Below, one piece after another: positions 33,961 through 43,323 of a DNA stretch of 64,000 nt; the stretch's first letter is position 1; each line of letters begins with the position of its first letter. The notes below the pieces were generated by a model. The model ran no database searches and had not been told where the DNA came from. It worked only from the letters and a program-made list of their open reading frames with translations. The translations under genes and the position numbers were made by a program. The stretch lies in NCBI GenBank assembly GCA_002708825.1, contig PAPF01000007.1:1-64000 (forward strand), read 5' to 3'. This DNA comes from Phyllobacteriaceae bacterium. GTDB lineage: Bacteria > Pseudomonadota > Alphaproteobacteria > Rhizobiales > Rhizobiaceae.

Positions 33961-36279
33961 ATGGCCATGGGCATGGCAAACGTGAAATTCGGTTTCGGGG
34001 CGTCGGCGCGCCGCGTCGAGGATCAGGCCTTCCTGACCGGCAAGGGCCGCTACACCGACGACATCACGCCGGAAGGCTGCCTGCACGGCCAAGTGCTGCG
34101 CTCGCCGGTGGCTGCCGGCACCTTCACGATCTCGAAGGAATCGCTGGAGGCGGCGCGCGCCGCGCCCGGCGTCCACCTCGTCCTGACCGGCGAGGATACG
34201 GCGGATCTTGGCGATCTGACGTCGCCCATGTTCACCGTCCTGCCGCAGTTGAAGGACGAGACGCCGCGCAACATCCCCGTCCTGTGCCGCGATACGGTGC
34301 GCCATGTCGGCGATGCCTTGGCCTTCATCGTGGCCGACAGCCGCGCGCTTGCCATGGATGCCGCCGATCTGATCGAGGTGGATTACGATCCCGTCGAGGC
34401 GGTGACGCAGACCGCAAGGGCGCTGGACAAGGATGCACCGCTGGTCTGGGCCGATGCGAAAAGCAACCATGCCTTCACCTATCATCGCGGCTCGAAGGAG
34501 GATGCCGACGCTGCCTTTGCCAAGGCCGCCCACGTCACGAAGGTCGCCTTCGTCAACAATCGTCTCGTCTGCAATTACATGGAGCCGCGCGCGGCCATCG
34601 GCGACTGGCGCGACGACGGCATCACGCTGACCACCGGCTCGCAGGGCGTGTTCGGCATGCGCCGCCTGCTCTGCCAGAACGTCTTCCGCATCGAGCCGGA
34701 GCGCATGCGCGTCATCACGCCGGATGTCGGGGGAGGGTTCGGCCCGAAAACCTTCGTCTACCGGGAATATCCGCTCGTTCTGGAAGCCTCGCGCAGGCTC
34801 GGACGCCCGGTGAAATGGACCGGCGACCGCTCTGAGCACTTCCTGCAGGATGCCCAGGGCCGCGACAATGTCGTGGAGGCCGAGATGGCCATGGATGCCG
34901 AAGGCCGCTTCCTTGCCTTGCGCATCAATCTTGTGGCGGCCATGGGCGCCTATGCCAACCAGTTCGGCCCCTTCATTCCCTGGGTGGGCACCTCCATGAC
35001 AACCGGCGTCTACGACATACCGGTGATCGACGTGACCGTCGAGTGCGTCTACACCAACACCGTGCCGGTCGATGCCTATCGCGGTGCGGGACGGCCGGAA
35101 GCAGCGCTCCTGATCGAAAAGCTGGCCGACCAGTGCGCCCGCGAGATGAACATGACGCCCGACGCCCTGCGCGCGGTCAATTTCATCCGCCCGGAACAGT
35201 TCCCCTACACCACCGCGACGGGCCGCATGTACGATGTGGGCGAGTTCGAGGCCCACATGCGCGCGGCCATGGAAAAGGCGGACTGGGACGGCTTCGAGGC
35301 GCGGGCCAGGCAAGCCCGCGGCCACGGCATGATCCGCGGCATCGGCATGGCCACCTATATCGAGGCCTGCGCCTTTGCCGGTTCGGAACCTGCGCACCTG
35401 AAGCTGGAGGACAGCGGCGACGTCACGCTGTTCATCGGCACCCAGTCGAACGGGCAGGGCCACGCCACGGCTTATGCACAGTTCGTCGCCGACAAGCTGA
35501 ACATGCCCATCGAACGCATCCATGTGCGCCAGGGCGATACGAACGAACTGGCCAATGGCGGCGGCACGGGCGGCTCGCGTTCCATTCCGCTGGGCGGTGT
35601 CTCCGCCTCGCGCGCCGGCGAGGACCTCGCTGGCAAGCTGCGCCGGGTCGCCGCCTCCGAACTTGAAGCCGACGCCGCCGACATCGAACTGGAGGACGGC
35701 GTCGCGCGCATTGTCGGCACCGACCGCTCCATGTCGTTCGCGGCCATCGCGAAGGCGGCGAAGGACCCGGAAGACCTGAAAGGTTTCGGCGAGTTCAAGC
35801 AGGACGAGGCGACCTATCCCAACGGCACGCATGTCTGCGAAGTGGAGATCGACCCGAAGACCGGCGCGACGGAAATCGTGCGCTACACCATCGTCGACGA
35901 TTTCGGCGCCACCGTGAACCCCATGCTGCTGGCAGGCCAGGTGCATGGCGGCGCGGTGCAGGGCATCGGCCAGGCACTGATGGAAAACACGGTCTATGAC
36001 GACAGCGGCCAGCTCATCACCGCCACCTTCATGGACTATGCCATGCCGCGTGCGTCCGACATGCCGAATTTCGATTTCGAGACCCGCAACGTGCCTTCCA
36101 CGACCAATGCCATGGGCATCAAGGGCGCGGGCGAGGCGGGCACCATCGGCGCCACGCCCGCGGCGCTGAACGCCGTCACCGACGCGCTGTGGCGCGCCTG
36201 CGGCGTTTCCCATGTCGAGATGCCGGCCACGCCGGAGCGTATCTGGCGCGCCATCGACCAGGCGGGCGGCGTGAAGTGA
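33961..36279 (+). CDS. Orphan CoxL-like (form II) molybdopterin hydroxylase large subunit
   Basis: The 772-aa protein is the molybdenum-cofactor subunit of the xanthine oxidase family. Residues 372-378 read AYRGAGR, the form II CODH-like motif, not the AYXCSFR of true CO dehydrogenase (form I). The MoCo-contacting segments 'GGGFGPKTFVYREYPLVLEA' and 'GAGEAGTIGATPAALNAV' are intact. The medium (FAD) and small (2Fe-2S) subunits that normally accompany it are absent here; its neighbours are pepN and a DMT transporter. The substrate is therefore unknown. The ATG at 33961 has AGGGAGAGGG directly upstream. Confidence 0.9.
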   Translation: MAMGMANVKFGFGASARRVEDQAFLTGKGRYTDDITPEGCLHGQVLRSPVAAGTFTISKESLEAARAAPGVHLVLTGEDTADLGDLTSPMFTVLPQLKDETPRNIPVLCRDTVRHVGDALAFIVADSRALAMDAADLIEVDYDPVEAVTQTARALDKDAPLVWADAKSNHAFTYHRGSKEDADAAFAKAAHVTKVAFVNNRLVCNYMEPRAAIGDWRDDGITLTTGSQGVFGMRRLLCQNVFRIEPERMRVITPDVGGGFGPKTFVYREYPLVLEASRRLGRPVKWTGDRSEHFLQDAQGRDNVVEAEMAMDAEGRFLALRINLVAAMGAYANQFGPFIPWVGTSMTTGVYDIPVIDVTVECVYTNTVPVDAYRGAGRPEAALLIEKLADQCAREMNMTPDALRAVNFIRPEQFPYTTATGRMYDVGEFEAHMRAAMEKADWDGFEARARQARGHGMIRGIGMATYIEACAFAGSEPAHLKLEDSGDVTLFIGTQSNGQGHATAYAQFVADKLNMPIERIHVRQGDTNELANGGGTGGSRSIPLGGVSASRAGEDLAGKLRRVAASELEADAADIELEDGVARIVGTDRSMSFAAIAKAAKDPEDLKGFGEFKQDEATYPNGTHVCEVEIDPKTGATEIVRYTIVDDFGATVNPMLLAGQVHGGAVQGIGQALMENTVYDDSGQLITATFMDYAMPRASDMPNFDFETRNVPSTTNAMGIKGAGEAGTIGATPAALNAVTDALWRACGVSHVEMPATPERIWRAIDQAGGVK

Positions 36280-36297
36280 CGGGCGGGTAGGGACGCC

Positions 36298-37254
36298 ATG
36301 GCAGGGCCCGCAGCCAGCGAAGCGGCGGACGCGGGGCGTCCGCTCATCGGCATCGGATTCAAGATGGCGTCGGTCACGGCCTTCGTGACCATGTCGGCCC
36401 TCATCAAGGCGGCCGGGCAACTGCCGCCCGGCCAGATCGTCTTTTTCCGTTCCGCCTTCGCCATCGTGCCCATTTTCATCTGGCTGGCCCTGCGCGGCCA
36501 GATGCGCGGCGTGCTGCGCACGACCCGCCTGAAATCACACATCCTGCGCGGGCTTTTCGGCGTCACCTCCATGGGACTGGGCTTCTTCGGCCTGACCCGC
36601 CTGCCGCTGCCCGACGCCGTGACGCTGAACTATGCCGGCCCGCTGGTCGTCGTCATCTTTTCCGCGCTGTTTGTCGGCGAAACCGTGCGCATGTTCCGCT
36701 GGACCGCCGTCGTCGTCGGCCTTGTCGGCGTCATCATCATTTCCTGGCCGAAGCTCACTCTGCTCACCGCGCCCGGCGGCATGGCCAATGACGAGGCGCT
36801 GGGCGTCATCGCCATCCTGTGCGGCGCGGTGATGACCGCGGCCGCGATGATCCAGGTGCGGGGTCTGGTCAAGACCGAGCGCACACCCACCATCGTGCTC
36901 TATTTCTCGCTGACCGCCAGTGCCGTGGGTCTGGCGACATGGCTGTTCGGCTGGGCCGACCTGACCCGCTTCCAGGTGACCGTTCTGGTTCTCGCCGGGT
37001 TCTTCGGCGGTATCGGCCAGATCCTGATGACACAAAGCTACCGCCACGCCGAAATGTCGACCATCGCGCCCTTCGAATACACCTCGATGATCCTCGCCGT
37101 CGTGATCGGCTACCTGGCCTTCGGCGACGTGCCGACCGTCTGGACACTGGCCGGCGGTGCCATTGTCATCGGCTCCGGCCTGTTCATCATCTGGCGCGAA
37201 CACCGCCTCGGTCTCGAACGGCGCGCCGCGCGCCGCTTCCAACCGCCCCAGTAG
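36298..37254 (+). CDS. EamA/DMT-family transporter
   Basis: The 318-aa membrane protein has ten predicted hydrophobic segments in two EamA repeats, a drug/metabolite exporter architecture close to the RhaT/YdcZ-like group. The N-terminal repeat includes AAGQLPPGQIVFFRSAFAIV and the C-terminal one AEMSTIAPFEYTSMILAVVI, both family hallmarks. The cargo cannot be predicted. It starts 18 bases after the CoxL-like gene, so the two may be cotranscribed. Confidence 0.88.
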   Translation: MAGPAASEAADAGRPLIGIGFKMASVTAFVTMSALIKAAGQLPPGQIVFFRSAFAIVPIFIWLALRGQMRGVLRTTRLKSHILRGLFGVTSMGLGFFGLTRLPLPDAVTLNYAGPLVVVIFSALFVGETVRMFRWTAVVVGLVGVIIISWPKLTLLTAPGGMANDEALGVIAILCGAVMTAAAMIQVRGLVKTERTPTIVLYFSLTASAVGLATWLFGWADLTRFQVTVLVLAGFFGGIGQILMTQSYRHAEMSTIAPFEYTSMILAVVIGYLAFGDVPTVWTLAGGAIVIGSGLFIIWREHRLGLERRAARRFQPPQ

Positions 37255-37272
37255 GGGTCTGCTGCCCGCCTC

Positions 37273-38535
37273 TCACGCGTTGAGGCGTTCCTCTTCCGGG
37301 ACGTCCTCGATGCGCGGGTCGAGTTGCAGGCTTTCGGGTGTTTGCGGCACCACGGGCGTGACGGGCTGGAAGTCCGTCCGGTCTTCCGCCGCGACCGCCT
37401 CGCGCCGCATGGAGCGCCAGAACGCGTAGCCGCCATAGACGGCGAAGGCGGCGCCCAGGCTCATGAAGACGCCGGACTTGCCCACCGCGTCGATGACCGG
37501 TCCGCCGGCCAGCGGGCCGGCCGTGGTTCCGAGCCCGTAGAAGATGAGGATGCCGCCGGAAATCTTCACGAAATCCTCCGGCTGGGCGATGTCGTTGGCA
37601 TGGGCGCTGGCCAGCGCGTAGATGGGGAACAGCACCATGCCGAGCGCGAAGGTGAAGCAGAAGATGACCCAGGGCGTGGTCGGCGCGAGCAGCGCCGCCG
37701 GCAGGCACAGCGCCGCTCCGAAAGCGCCCGCGCCCGCCATCACGTAGCGCCGGTCCATCCGGTCCGACAGGCGCCCGATGGGAAACTGCGCGATGATGCC
37801 GCCCAGCATGGCGAAGGCCAGCATGGTTGCGATGGTGAAGTCGGAGAGATCGGCCATCTTGCCGTAAACCGGCACGAAGAAGGACCAGATGGAAAACACC
37901 ATGCCGGCCATGAAGGCTCCGACCATGGCGGCGGGCGAGGCCTTGAAGAGCCCTTTCAGGTCAATGGTCACCTGGGTGATCGGGCGGGGCGATTGCGCGT
38001 TTGTGAGCGTCACCGGCAGCACGGCGGCGGCAAACAGCAGGGCGCAGATCACGAAGAGCGTCTGCTGCGTCGGATCGCCTGCCGGCACGAGGTACTGGCC
38101 GGAGGCGACCGCCGCCATGGAAACGATCATGTAGGCCGACATGACGGCGCCGCGCGTCTCGTTCGTCACGCGCTCGTTGAGCCAGCTTTCCAGCACCATG
38201 TAGCTGCCGGCAACCGATGCACCGGCGATCAGGCGGAATCCGGCCCAGGCGATCGGGTCGACGACGAGGGCGTGGAACAGGAGCGATGCAACGAGCAGCG
38301 TCTGCATGGCGGCGAAGACACGGATATGGCCGACCCGCAGAACGAGACGCGGCACCACGACGCACCCGGCAGTGAAGGCCGCGGCATAGGCCGCGCCGAT
38401 CAGGCCCAGCGTCATCGTGGACCAGTTTTCAGCGGTTGCCCGCAGCGGGATCAGGATACCCGCCAGGCCGACGCCGGCCACCATGAAGAAGGCGCTGAGC
38501 ATCAGGGCGGCGATCGGGCGAATCTGTGCGTACAT
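37273..38535 (-). CDS. Major facilitator superfamily transporter
   Basis: The 420-aa protein has twelve hydrophobic segments of the MFS fold and the loop 2-3 type motif, seen as 'PIGRLSDRMDRRYVM' in the second half. It resembles the YcaD-like predicted permeases. The start at 38535 (MYAQIRPIAALMLS) is chosen because the upstream extension to 38613 has no membrane character and starts far from a ribosome site. The substrate is unknown. Confidence 0.88.
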   Translation of the reverse strand: MYAQIRPIAALMLSAFFMVAGVGLAGILIPLRATAENWSTMTLGLIGAAYAAAFTAGCVVVPRLVLRVGHIRVFAAMQTLLVASLLFHALVVDPIAWAGFRLIAGASVAGSYMVLESWLNERVTNETRGAVMSAYMIVSMAAVASGQYLVPAGDPTQQTLFVICALLFAAAVLPVTLTNAQSPRPITQVTIDLKGLFKASPAAMVGAFMAGMVFSIWSFFVPVYGKMADLSDFTIATMLAFAMLGGIIAQFPIGRLSDRMDRRYVMAGAGAFGAALCLPAALLAPTTPWVIFCFTFALGMVLFPIYALASAHANDIAQPEDFVKISGGILIFYGLGTTAGPLAGGPVIDAVGKSGVFMSLGAAFAVYGGYAFWRSMRREAVAAEDRTDFQPVTPVVPQTPESLQLDPRIEDVPEEERLNA

Positions 38536-38805
38536 GACAATCCGGTATCGTTGGAATTCTGGCCGGGCGTAAACCTGGCAGGCGCCCCCGGCAAGGGGTC
38601 CCACGATTTGCATGGTCCCGGTGACGCGATTGCGACGCCTGCTTTCATATTCCCGCTTCAGGCAGGAAAAACGCGATGCGCCCCTGCCGTCAAGGGTTGT
38701 CCGGGAAACACTTGGTTTACCAGTTTTGATTGTATCAGAACTGACTTAACTTCAAATCATGTCCCCGTGTTCCATCATCCGGCCCGTCAAGCGGGGAAGA
38801 TGCGG
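38536..38805. other. Divergent intergenic region
   Basis: 270 bp between the MFS gene (minus) and the next gene (plus). The part at 38710-38760 is distinctly A/T-rich and holds likely promoter sequence (TTGATTGTATCAGAACTGAC and nearby). No RNA gene or ORF is evident. Confidence 0.5.
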
Positions 38806-40488
38806 ATGAGAACCTATTGGAAGATCCTGCTGGCCCTGGTCGTGCTGGCGCTGGTGATGTCGGTTCAGGGCATCGGGCTGATTGTCGTGCTGTTCACCTT
38901 CGGGCTGGGCTTTCCCCTTGTCTACGCTGCGACCGGCGCCCTTGCGCTCCTGTGTCTCTATCCTTTCGTGCGCGACCGCAACACGCATCCGGCTCGTGGC
39001 GCAATGCTGTCGGCTCTGCTGGCGGCGGCGGTCTTTGCCGGGCCGGCGCTTCTCGGCGAGCATCAAGCAGGTGAACTTGCCTTGCAGGCTGCCCGCGACG
39101 ACATCGCTGCTGCCGGTTCGGTGGGTCCGGTTCGTTCACTGGAAATACGCCGTTCCCCGTCCGATCATGGCAGGCTTTTCGACGGCACCGATGCCTGTGG
39201 CAACGAGTGCCGCGCCCTCCTGCGCTCGGGACGTGTCGATTGGGTGCGTGTCGTCATGCTCGACATGCGCGGCAAGCCGCAGGATGCGCGCCCGGTTCGC
39301 CTGCGCCTCGGACGGGGGCAGGCATGTGCGGTACCCGGTATGCCGGGCGAGGCCGCCGAGACCTGCATCCTTCAGGCGCCCGATGACGGCGTGCCCGCGG
39401 ATCTGGTGCTGGCGTTCGAAAGCGGTGGACGGAAACTCGTCGAGGGGCTGGAAGACAGCCGCTTCGCGTCCGCACGCCGGGTGTGGCGCGCGACGGCGAG
39501 CAGGCCCGGAGGGAGAGCGCCCGTCATGCGCCGCACGGCGGTCGATATCCGGCGTCCCGTGCTGCCCGCCGTGCTGGGCCCGGAATTCAACGGCATGAAT
39601 TCCGAGGGTATCCGCCTGATGCGCAAGACGGTGCGCCATGGCGAGGTTACTCTTTCCGCCGCGCTGGAAGAGCTTGGGCTTGATGTCGATCCGGCCGCCG
39701 TCGATGCCGAGCGCACCGCCGCCATCCGGCCTCCGGCCGGTCCCGCAACCGCCGGCCAGACCCGTGCCATGCTTGCCGTGCTCGACCTGCCGCAGAAGGA
39801 ACCCTTCAGCCGTGACCAGGCCAGGCCGGTCGCCGACTGGATCATGCAGGCGCGCCAGACCAGGGACTGGACGCCGGAGCAAACGGAAATGTTCCGCCGT
39901 GTGTTGCGGGATGGACGCATCCAGTCGCCGACATTCGCCGACCAGGTTTTCGTCCGTAACGCCACCCTTGCCCGCCAGTTGATGCCGGACCTGCTGGCTG
40001 TGCTGGAAGCGGAGGACGGAAAGGCGGTCTACACGCAGGCGCGCAGCATTGCCTATCGCCTGCCTGGTGTCGATCCGGCCGTCCTTGCGCCCCATGCAGA
40101 CCGGCTTGCCTCACTGGCGCGCCGCAACGACCGCACGGGCCATGCCGTGATGCTGTCTGCCGGCCGGCTTGGCATCGACCCGCGCCCGCTCCTGTTGCCC
40201 CTTGCCGGTGATCCGGAGACGGCCATTGTCCGGTTGCGTGCCGCATGCCTTGCCCAGGACCGTTGGGGCGGCGTGCTCGTGCCGCCCTTGCGCGATGCCC
40301 TTGAGACCGTCGAGGGGAAGCCGGGGTTGAAGCGCGATATCGTCGACCGTGCCGCCCGCGCGCTGGCCCGTTTCGGCGATGCGGACTATTTGCGCGCCAC
40401 GCTGCCACGCCATGGCTGGGACGACCGCAGGATCGGCAAACTCCTTCGCCGCGCCGGAAGCGGGCGGCCGGACGCTCCCGCCTGCTGA
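38806..40488 (+). CDS. Membrane-anchored protein of unknown function
   Basis: This 560-aa protein begins with two or three hydrophobic segments (about residues 6-52 and 66-84). A region with four cysteines follows (two close together in TDACGNECRALLR). The C-terminal ~250 residues form a helical region that looks like an alpha-solenoid (SLARRNDRTGHAVMLSAGRL; LARFGDADYLRATLPRHGWD). I do not recognise a family. The start at 38806 is preferred to 38800 because GCGGGGA is 8 nt away rather than 2. The same frame is open far upstream, across the opposite-strand MFS gene, which is a high-GC artefact. Confidence 0.75.
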   Translation: MRTYWKILLALVVLALVMSVQGIGLIVVLFTFGLGFPLVYAATGALALLCLYPFVRDRNTHPARGAMLSALLAAAVFAGPALLGEHQAGELALQAARDDIAAAGSVGPVRSLEIRRSPSDHGRLFDGTDACGNECRALLRSGRVDWVRVVMLDMRGKPQDARPVRLRLGRGQACAVPGMPGEAAETCILQAPDDGVPADLVLAFESGGRKLVEGLEDSRFASARRVWRATASRPGGRAPVMRRTAVDIRRPVLPAVLGPEFNGMNSEGIRLMRKTVRHGEVTLSAALEELGLDVDPAAVDAERTAAIRPPAGPATAGQTRAMLAVLDLPQKEPFSRDQARPVADWIMQARQTRDWTPEQTEMFRRVLRDGRIQSPTFADQVFVRNATLARQLMPDLLAVLEAEDGKAVYTQARSIAYRLPGVDPAVLAPHADRLASLARRNDRTGHAVMLSAGRLGIDPRPLLLPLAGDPETAIVRLRAACLAQDRWGGVLVPPLRDALETVEGKPGLKRDIVDRAARALARFGDADYLRATLPRHGWDDRRIGKLLRRAGSGRPDAPAC

Positions 40489-40493
40489 TCCGC

Positions 40494-41345
40494 TCAGCCG
40501 GTTCCGCTCTCCCGCAGCCGCATCTTCAGCGACAGGAAATCCTTCCAGGCAAAGGCCTTGTGGGCCGGGTTGCGCAGCAGATAGGCCGGATGCAGGGTTG
40601 GCAGAACGGGCACCTCGATGCCGGACGGGGTGCGGTGGACGAGCCAGTTGCCGCGCATGCGCATGATGCTGTCGTTGCGTCCGGTCAGCGCCGCCATGCA
40701 AGGCCGTCCCAGCGCCAGGATGACATGCGGCGCCGCAAGTTCGATGTGACGTTCCAGGAAGGGCCGGCAGATTTCCGTCTCGTGCGGGGTCGGCGTGCGG
40801 TTGCCGGGCGGCCGCCTGGGAATGACATTGGTGATGTAGGCGCTGGTCCGGTCGCGCCCGATGGCGGCGAGCATCCGGTCCAGCAATTGCCCGGACCGGC
40901 CCACGAAGGGCAGGCCCTGCAGGTCCTCGTCGCGCCCTGGCGCCTCGCCGATGACCATGAGGCCGGAGGCGGGATCGCCATCCCCGAAGACGAAGCTCTT
41001 GGCTGTGAATTTCAGGTTGCATCCGTCGAAGCCGGAGAAAAGCGTCTTCAACTCGTCCAGGCTTGCCGCCGATCGGGCCATGTCGCGTGCCCGCGCGACC
41101 TGCGCCTCGTCGGGCACGGCGGCGGGCGATGCGGGAACCGTGGGCGGCGGCGCTGTTGCGGCGGCTGGCCGGGCTTCCGCCGGCCGTCCCGTCCGGCCCT
41201 GCGCCGGCTCCCGTTCCGCCCTCGCGGCCTGCTGTGCCTCCTTGAGAACCGCAGCCTCGGCAAACCGGTCTGCCGGGGTGTCGTCCAACACCCAGTCCAC
41301 ACCCGCATCGCGGTAGAAGTGCAAGAGACCGGCCAGATCGTTCAT
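40494..41345 (-). CDS. Uracil-DNA glycosylase, family 4-like, lacking Fe-S cysteines
   Basis: The 283-aa glycosylase removes uracil from DNA. Motif A is GEAPGRDED (from residue 133) and motif B is in LPTLHPAYLLRNP. The ~95-residue Ala/Pro-rich N-terminus is a linker. Family 4 enzymes bind a 4Fe-4S cluster with four cysteines. Here only Cys109 (DGCNLK) and Cys193 (EICRPF) remain, and the K-C-R-P-P site is replaced by PRRPP (176-180). A cluster-free class with such changes is known from Bradyrhizobium. Confidence 0.88.
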   Translation of the reverse strand: MNDLAGLLHFYRDAGVDWVLDDTPADRFAEAAVLKEAQQAARAEREPAQGRTGRPAEARPAAATAPPPTVPASPAAVPDEAQVARARDMARSAASLDELKTLFSGFDGCNLKFTAKSFVFGDGDPASGLMVIGEAPGRDEDLQGLPFVGRSGQLLDRMLAAIGRDRTSAYITNVIPRRPPGNRTPTPHETEICRPFLERHIELAAPHVILALGRPCMAALTGRNDSIMRMRGNWLVHRTPSGIEVPVLPTLHPAYLLRNPAHKAFAWKDFLSLKMRLRESGTG

Positions 41346-41423
41346 GGACGAGCAGTGCCATGGCGGACCGCCCGGCGCAAGCGTGCATCCGGACTCGTGG
41401 ACAACAGGCGGCGCGTACAGATA

Positions 41424-41451
41424 TTGACGTGAACGTAAAAGTAAATATTAT
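41424..41451 (+). promoter_or_regulatory. Sigma-70-like promoter of ETF-QO gene with palindrome
   Basis: TTGACG (41424-41429), 16 bp, TATTAT (41446-41451) form a good -35/-10 pair. The -35 lies within the imperfect palindrome TTGACGT-GA-ACGTAAA (41424-41439), which recalls binding sites of MerR-type LiuR regulators of branched-chain catabolism. That comparison is from memory. Confidence 0.55.
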
Positions 41452-41452
41452 T

Positions 41453-41479
41453 GTGGAATGTCACATCCCTGAATTCCAC
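41453..41479. promoter_or_regulatory. Dyad just after the promoter
   Basis: GTGGAAT (41453-41459) and ATTCCAC (41473-41479) are perfect inverted copies over the expected transcription start of the ETF-QO gene, suggesting a second operator or a short 5'-UTR hairpin. Confidence 0.4.
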
Positions 41480-41579
41480 ATGGTCCTTGCCCATGCGGTT
41501 TTCTCGGGCTTTTCCTTGCGTTAAGGGCAGGGGATGATAAGGCAATGGCCGGAGCGAGGCGAAGCCGGCGGAGGAACCG

Positions 41580-43271
41580 ATGAGCGAAATTGAACGCGAA
41601 AGCATGGAATTCGATGTCGTGATCGTGGGGGCGGGCCCGGCCGGCCTGTCGGCGGCGATCCGTCTCAAGCAGGTCAATCCCGACATTTCCGTCGTCGTCC
41701 TGGAAAAGGGCGGCGAGGTGGGTGCCCACATCCTGTCCGGCGCGGTTGTCGATCCCATCGCCATCAACCGCCTCCTCCCCGACTGGAAGGACGATCCGGA
41801 TCACCCGTTCAGGACCGCGGTCACCGACGACCATTTCCTCTGGCTCGGACCCGCCGGATCGCTGCGCCTGCCGAATTTCGCCATGCCGCCCTTGATGAAC
41901 AATCATGGCAATTACATCGTCTCGCTCGGCAATGTCTGCCGCTGGCTGGCCGCGAAGGCGGAGGAACTGGGCGTCGAGATCTATCCCGGTTTCGCAGCCA
42001 CCGAAGTGCTCCATGACGACAACGGCGCGGTCATCGGCGTCGCCACCGGCGACATGGGCATCGGCCGCGACGGCGAACCCGGTCCCAACTATGCGCCCGG
42101 CATGGCCCTGCTCGGCAAGTACACGCTGATCGGCGAGGGCGTACGCGGGTCGCTCGCCAAGCAGCTCATCGCGAAGTTCGACCTGGCGAAGGACAGCGAG
42201 CCCGGCAAGTTCGGCATCGGGTTGAAGGAACTCTGGGAAGTCAAGCCGGAAAACCACCGGCCCGGCCTCGTGCAGCACTCCTTCGGCTGGCCGCTGGACG
42301 GACGCACCGGCGGCGGCTCCTTCCTCTATCACCTGGAGGACAACCTCGTCGCCGTCGGCTTCGTCCTGCATCTCAACTACCAGAATCCCTATCTTTCGCC
42401 CTTCGAGGAATTCCAGCGCTTCAAGACGCATCCGGCCATCGCGCCGGTCTTCGAGGGCGGCAAGCGTCTTTCCTATGGCGCCCGCGCCATCACCGAAGGC
42501 GGCTGGCAATCGGTGCCGAAGCTCACCTTCCCCGGCGGCGCGCTGATCGGCTGTTCGGCCGGCTTCGTCAACGTGCCGCGCATCAAGGGTTCGCACAATG
42601 CCATGCTGTCGGGCATGCTGGCCGCCGAGAAGATCGTCGAGGCGCTTGGCGAGGGCCGCGCGCAGGACGAACTCGTGGCCTACGAGGACGAATGGCGCGC
42701 CTCCGACATCGGCAAGGACCTGAAGAAGGTGCGCAACGTCAAGCCGCTCTGGTCGCGCTTCGGCACCATGCTTGGCGTCGGTCTCGGCGGCCTGGACATG
42801 TGGACCAACCAGCTTTTCGGTTTCTCCGTCTTCGGCACGCTCAAGCACGGCAAGACCGATGCGGCGGCAACCGGCAAGGCGAAGGATTTCAAGCCGATTG
42901 CCTACCCGAAGCCCGATGGCGTGCTGACCTTCGATCGCCTGTCATCGGTCTTCCTGTCCAACACCAACCACGAGGAAGACCAGCCCGTTCATTTGCAGGT
43001 GAAGGATCAGGGCCTGCAATATTCCTCCGAACTGAAGGAATTCGCCGGCCCGTCGACGCGTTATTGCCCTGCCGGCGTCTATGAATGGGTGGATGCGGAA
43101 GGAAATGCCATCCCCGCCGGCCAGATGACATCGGCCGGGAAGGAGGCGCGCTTCGTCATCAACGCGCAGAACTGCGTCCACTGCAAGACCTGCGACATCA
43201 AGGATCCCAACCAGAACATCAACTGGGTGCCGCCGCAGGGCGGGGAAGGTCCGGTCTATCCCAACATGTGA
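41580..43271 (+). CDS. Electron transfer flavoprotein-ubiquinone oxidoreductase
   Basis: The 563-aa inner-membrane flavoprotein passes electrons from ETF (reduced by acyl-CoA dehydrogenases) to ubiquinone. It has an N-terminal FAD-binding GAGPAGLSAAIRLKQ motif, the family block 'GEGVRGSLAKQLI', and C-terminal 4Fe-4S ligands in TRYCPAGVYEW and CVHCKTCDIKDP. It serves the isovaleryl-CoA dehydrogenase encoded at 55449-56612 among others. Confidence 0.97.
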   Translation: MSEIERESMEFDVVIVGAGPAGLSAAIRLKQVNPDISVVVLEKGGEVGAHILSGAVVDPIAINRLLPDWKDDPDHPFRTAVTDDHFLWLGPAGSLRLPNFAMPPLMNNHGNYIVSLGNVCRWLAAKAEELGVEIYPGFAATEVLHDDNGAVIGVATGDMGIGRDGEPGPNYAPGMALLGKYTLIGEGVRGSLAKQLIAKFDLAKDSEPGKFGIGLKELWEVKPENHRPGLVQHSFGWPLDGRTGGGSFLYHLEDNLVAVGFVLHLNYQNPYLSPFEEFQRFKTHPAIAPVFEGGKRLSYGARAITEGGWQSVPKLTFPGGALIGCSAGFVNVPRIKGSHNAMLSGMLAAEKIVEALGEGRAQDELVAYEDEWRASDIGKDLKKVRNVKPLWSRFGTMLGVGLGGLDMWTNQLFGFSVFGTLKHGKTDAAATGKAKDFKPIAYPKPDGVLTFDRLSSVFLSNTNHEEDQPVHLQVKDQGLQYSSELKEFAGPSTRYCPAGVYEWVDAEGNAIPAGQMTSAGKEARFVINAQNCVHCKTCDIKDPNQNINWVPPQGGEGPVYPNM

Positions 43272-43295
43272 TCCCGCCAGTTGGAAACCAGCATG

Positions 43296-43323
43296 AAGGC
43301 CCGGCCCGCGCCGGGCCTTTTTT
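43296..43323 (+). terminator. Terminator after ETF-QO
   Basis: AAGGCCCGGC - CCGC - GCCGGGCCTT followed by TTTT: a perfect 10-bp stem, ending where the converging phosphohydrolase gene stops. Confidence 0.9.

Noticed and set aside
37324-38805. Upstream extension of the 560-aa membrane protein to a 1054-aa product
   Set aside because: The added part is antisense to a convincing MFS transporter and lacks a ribosome site; the true start has an adjacent GCGGGGA.
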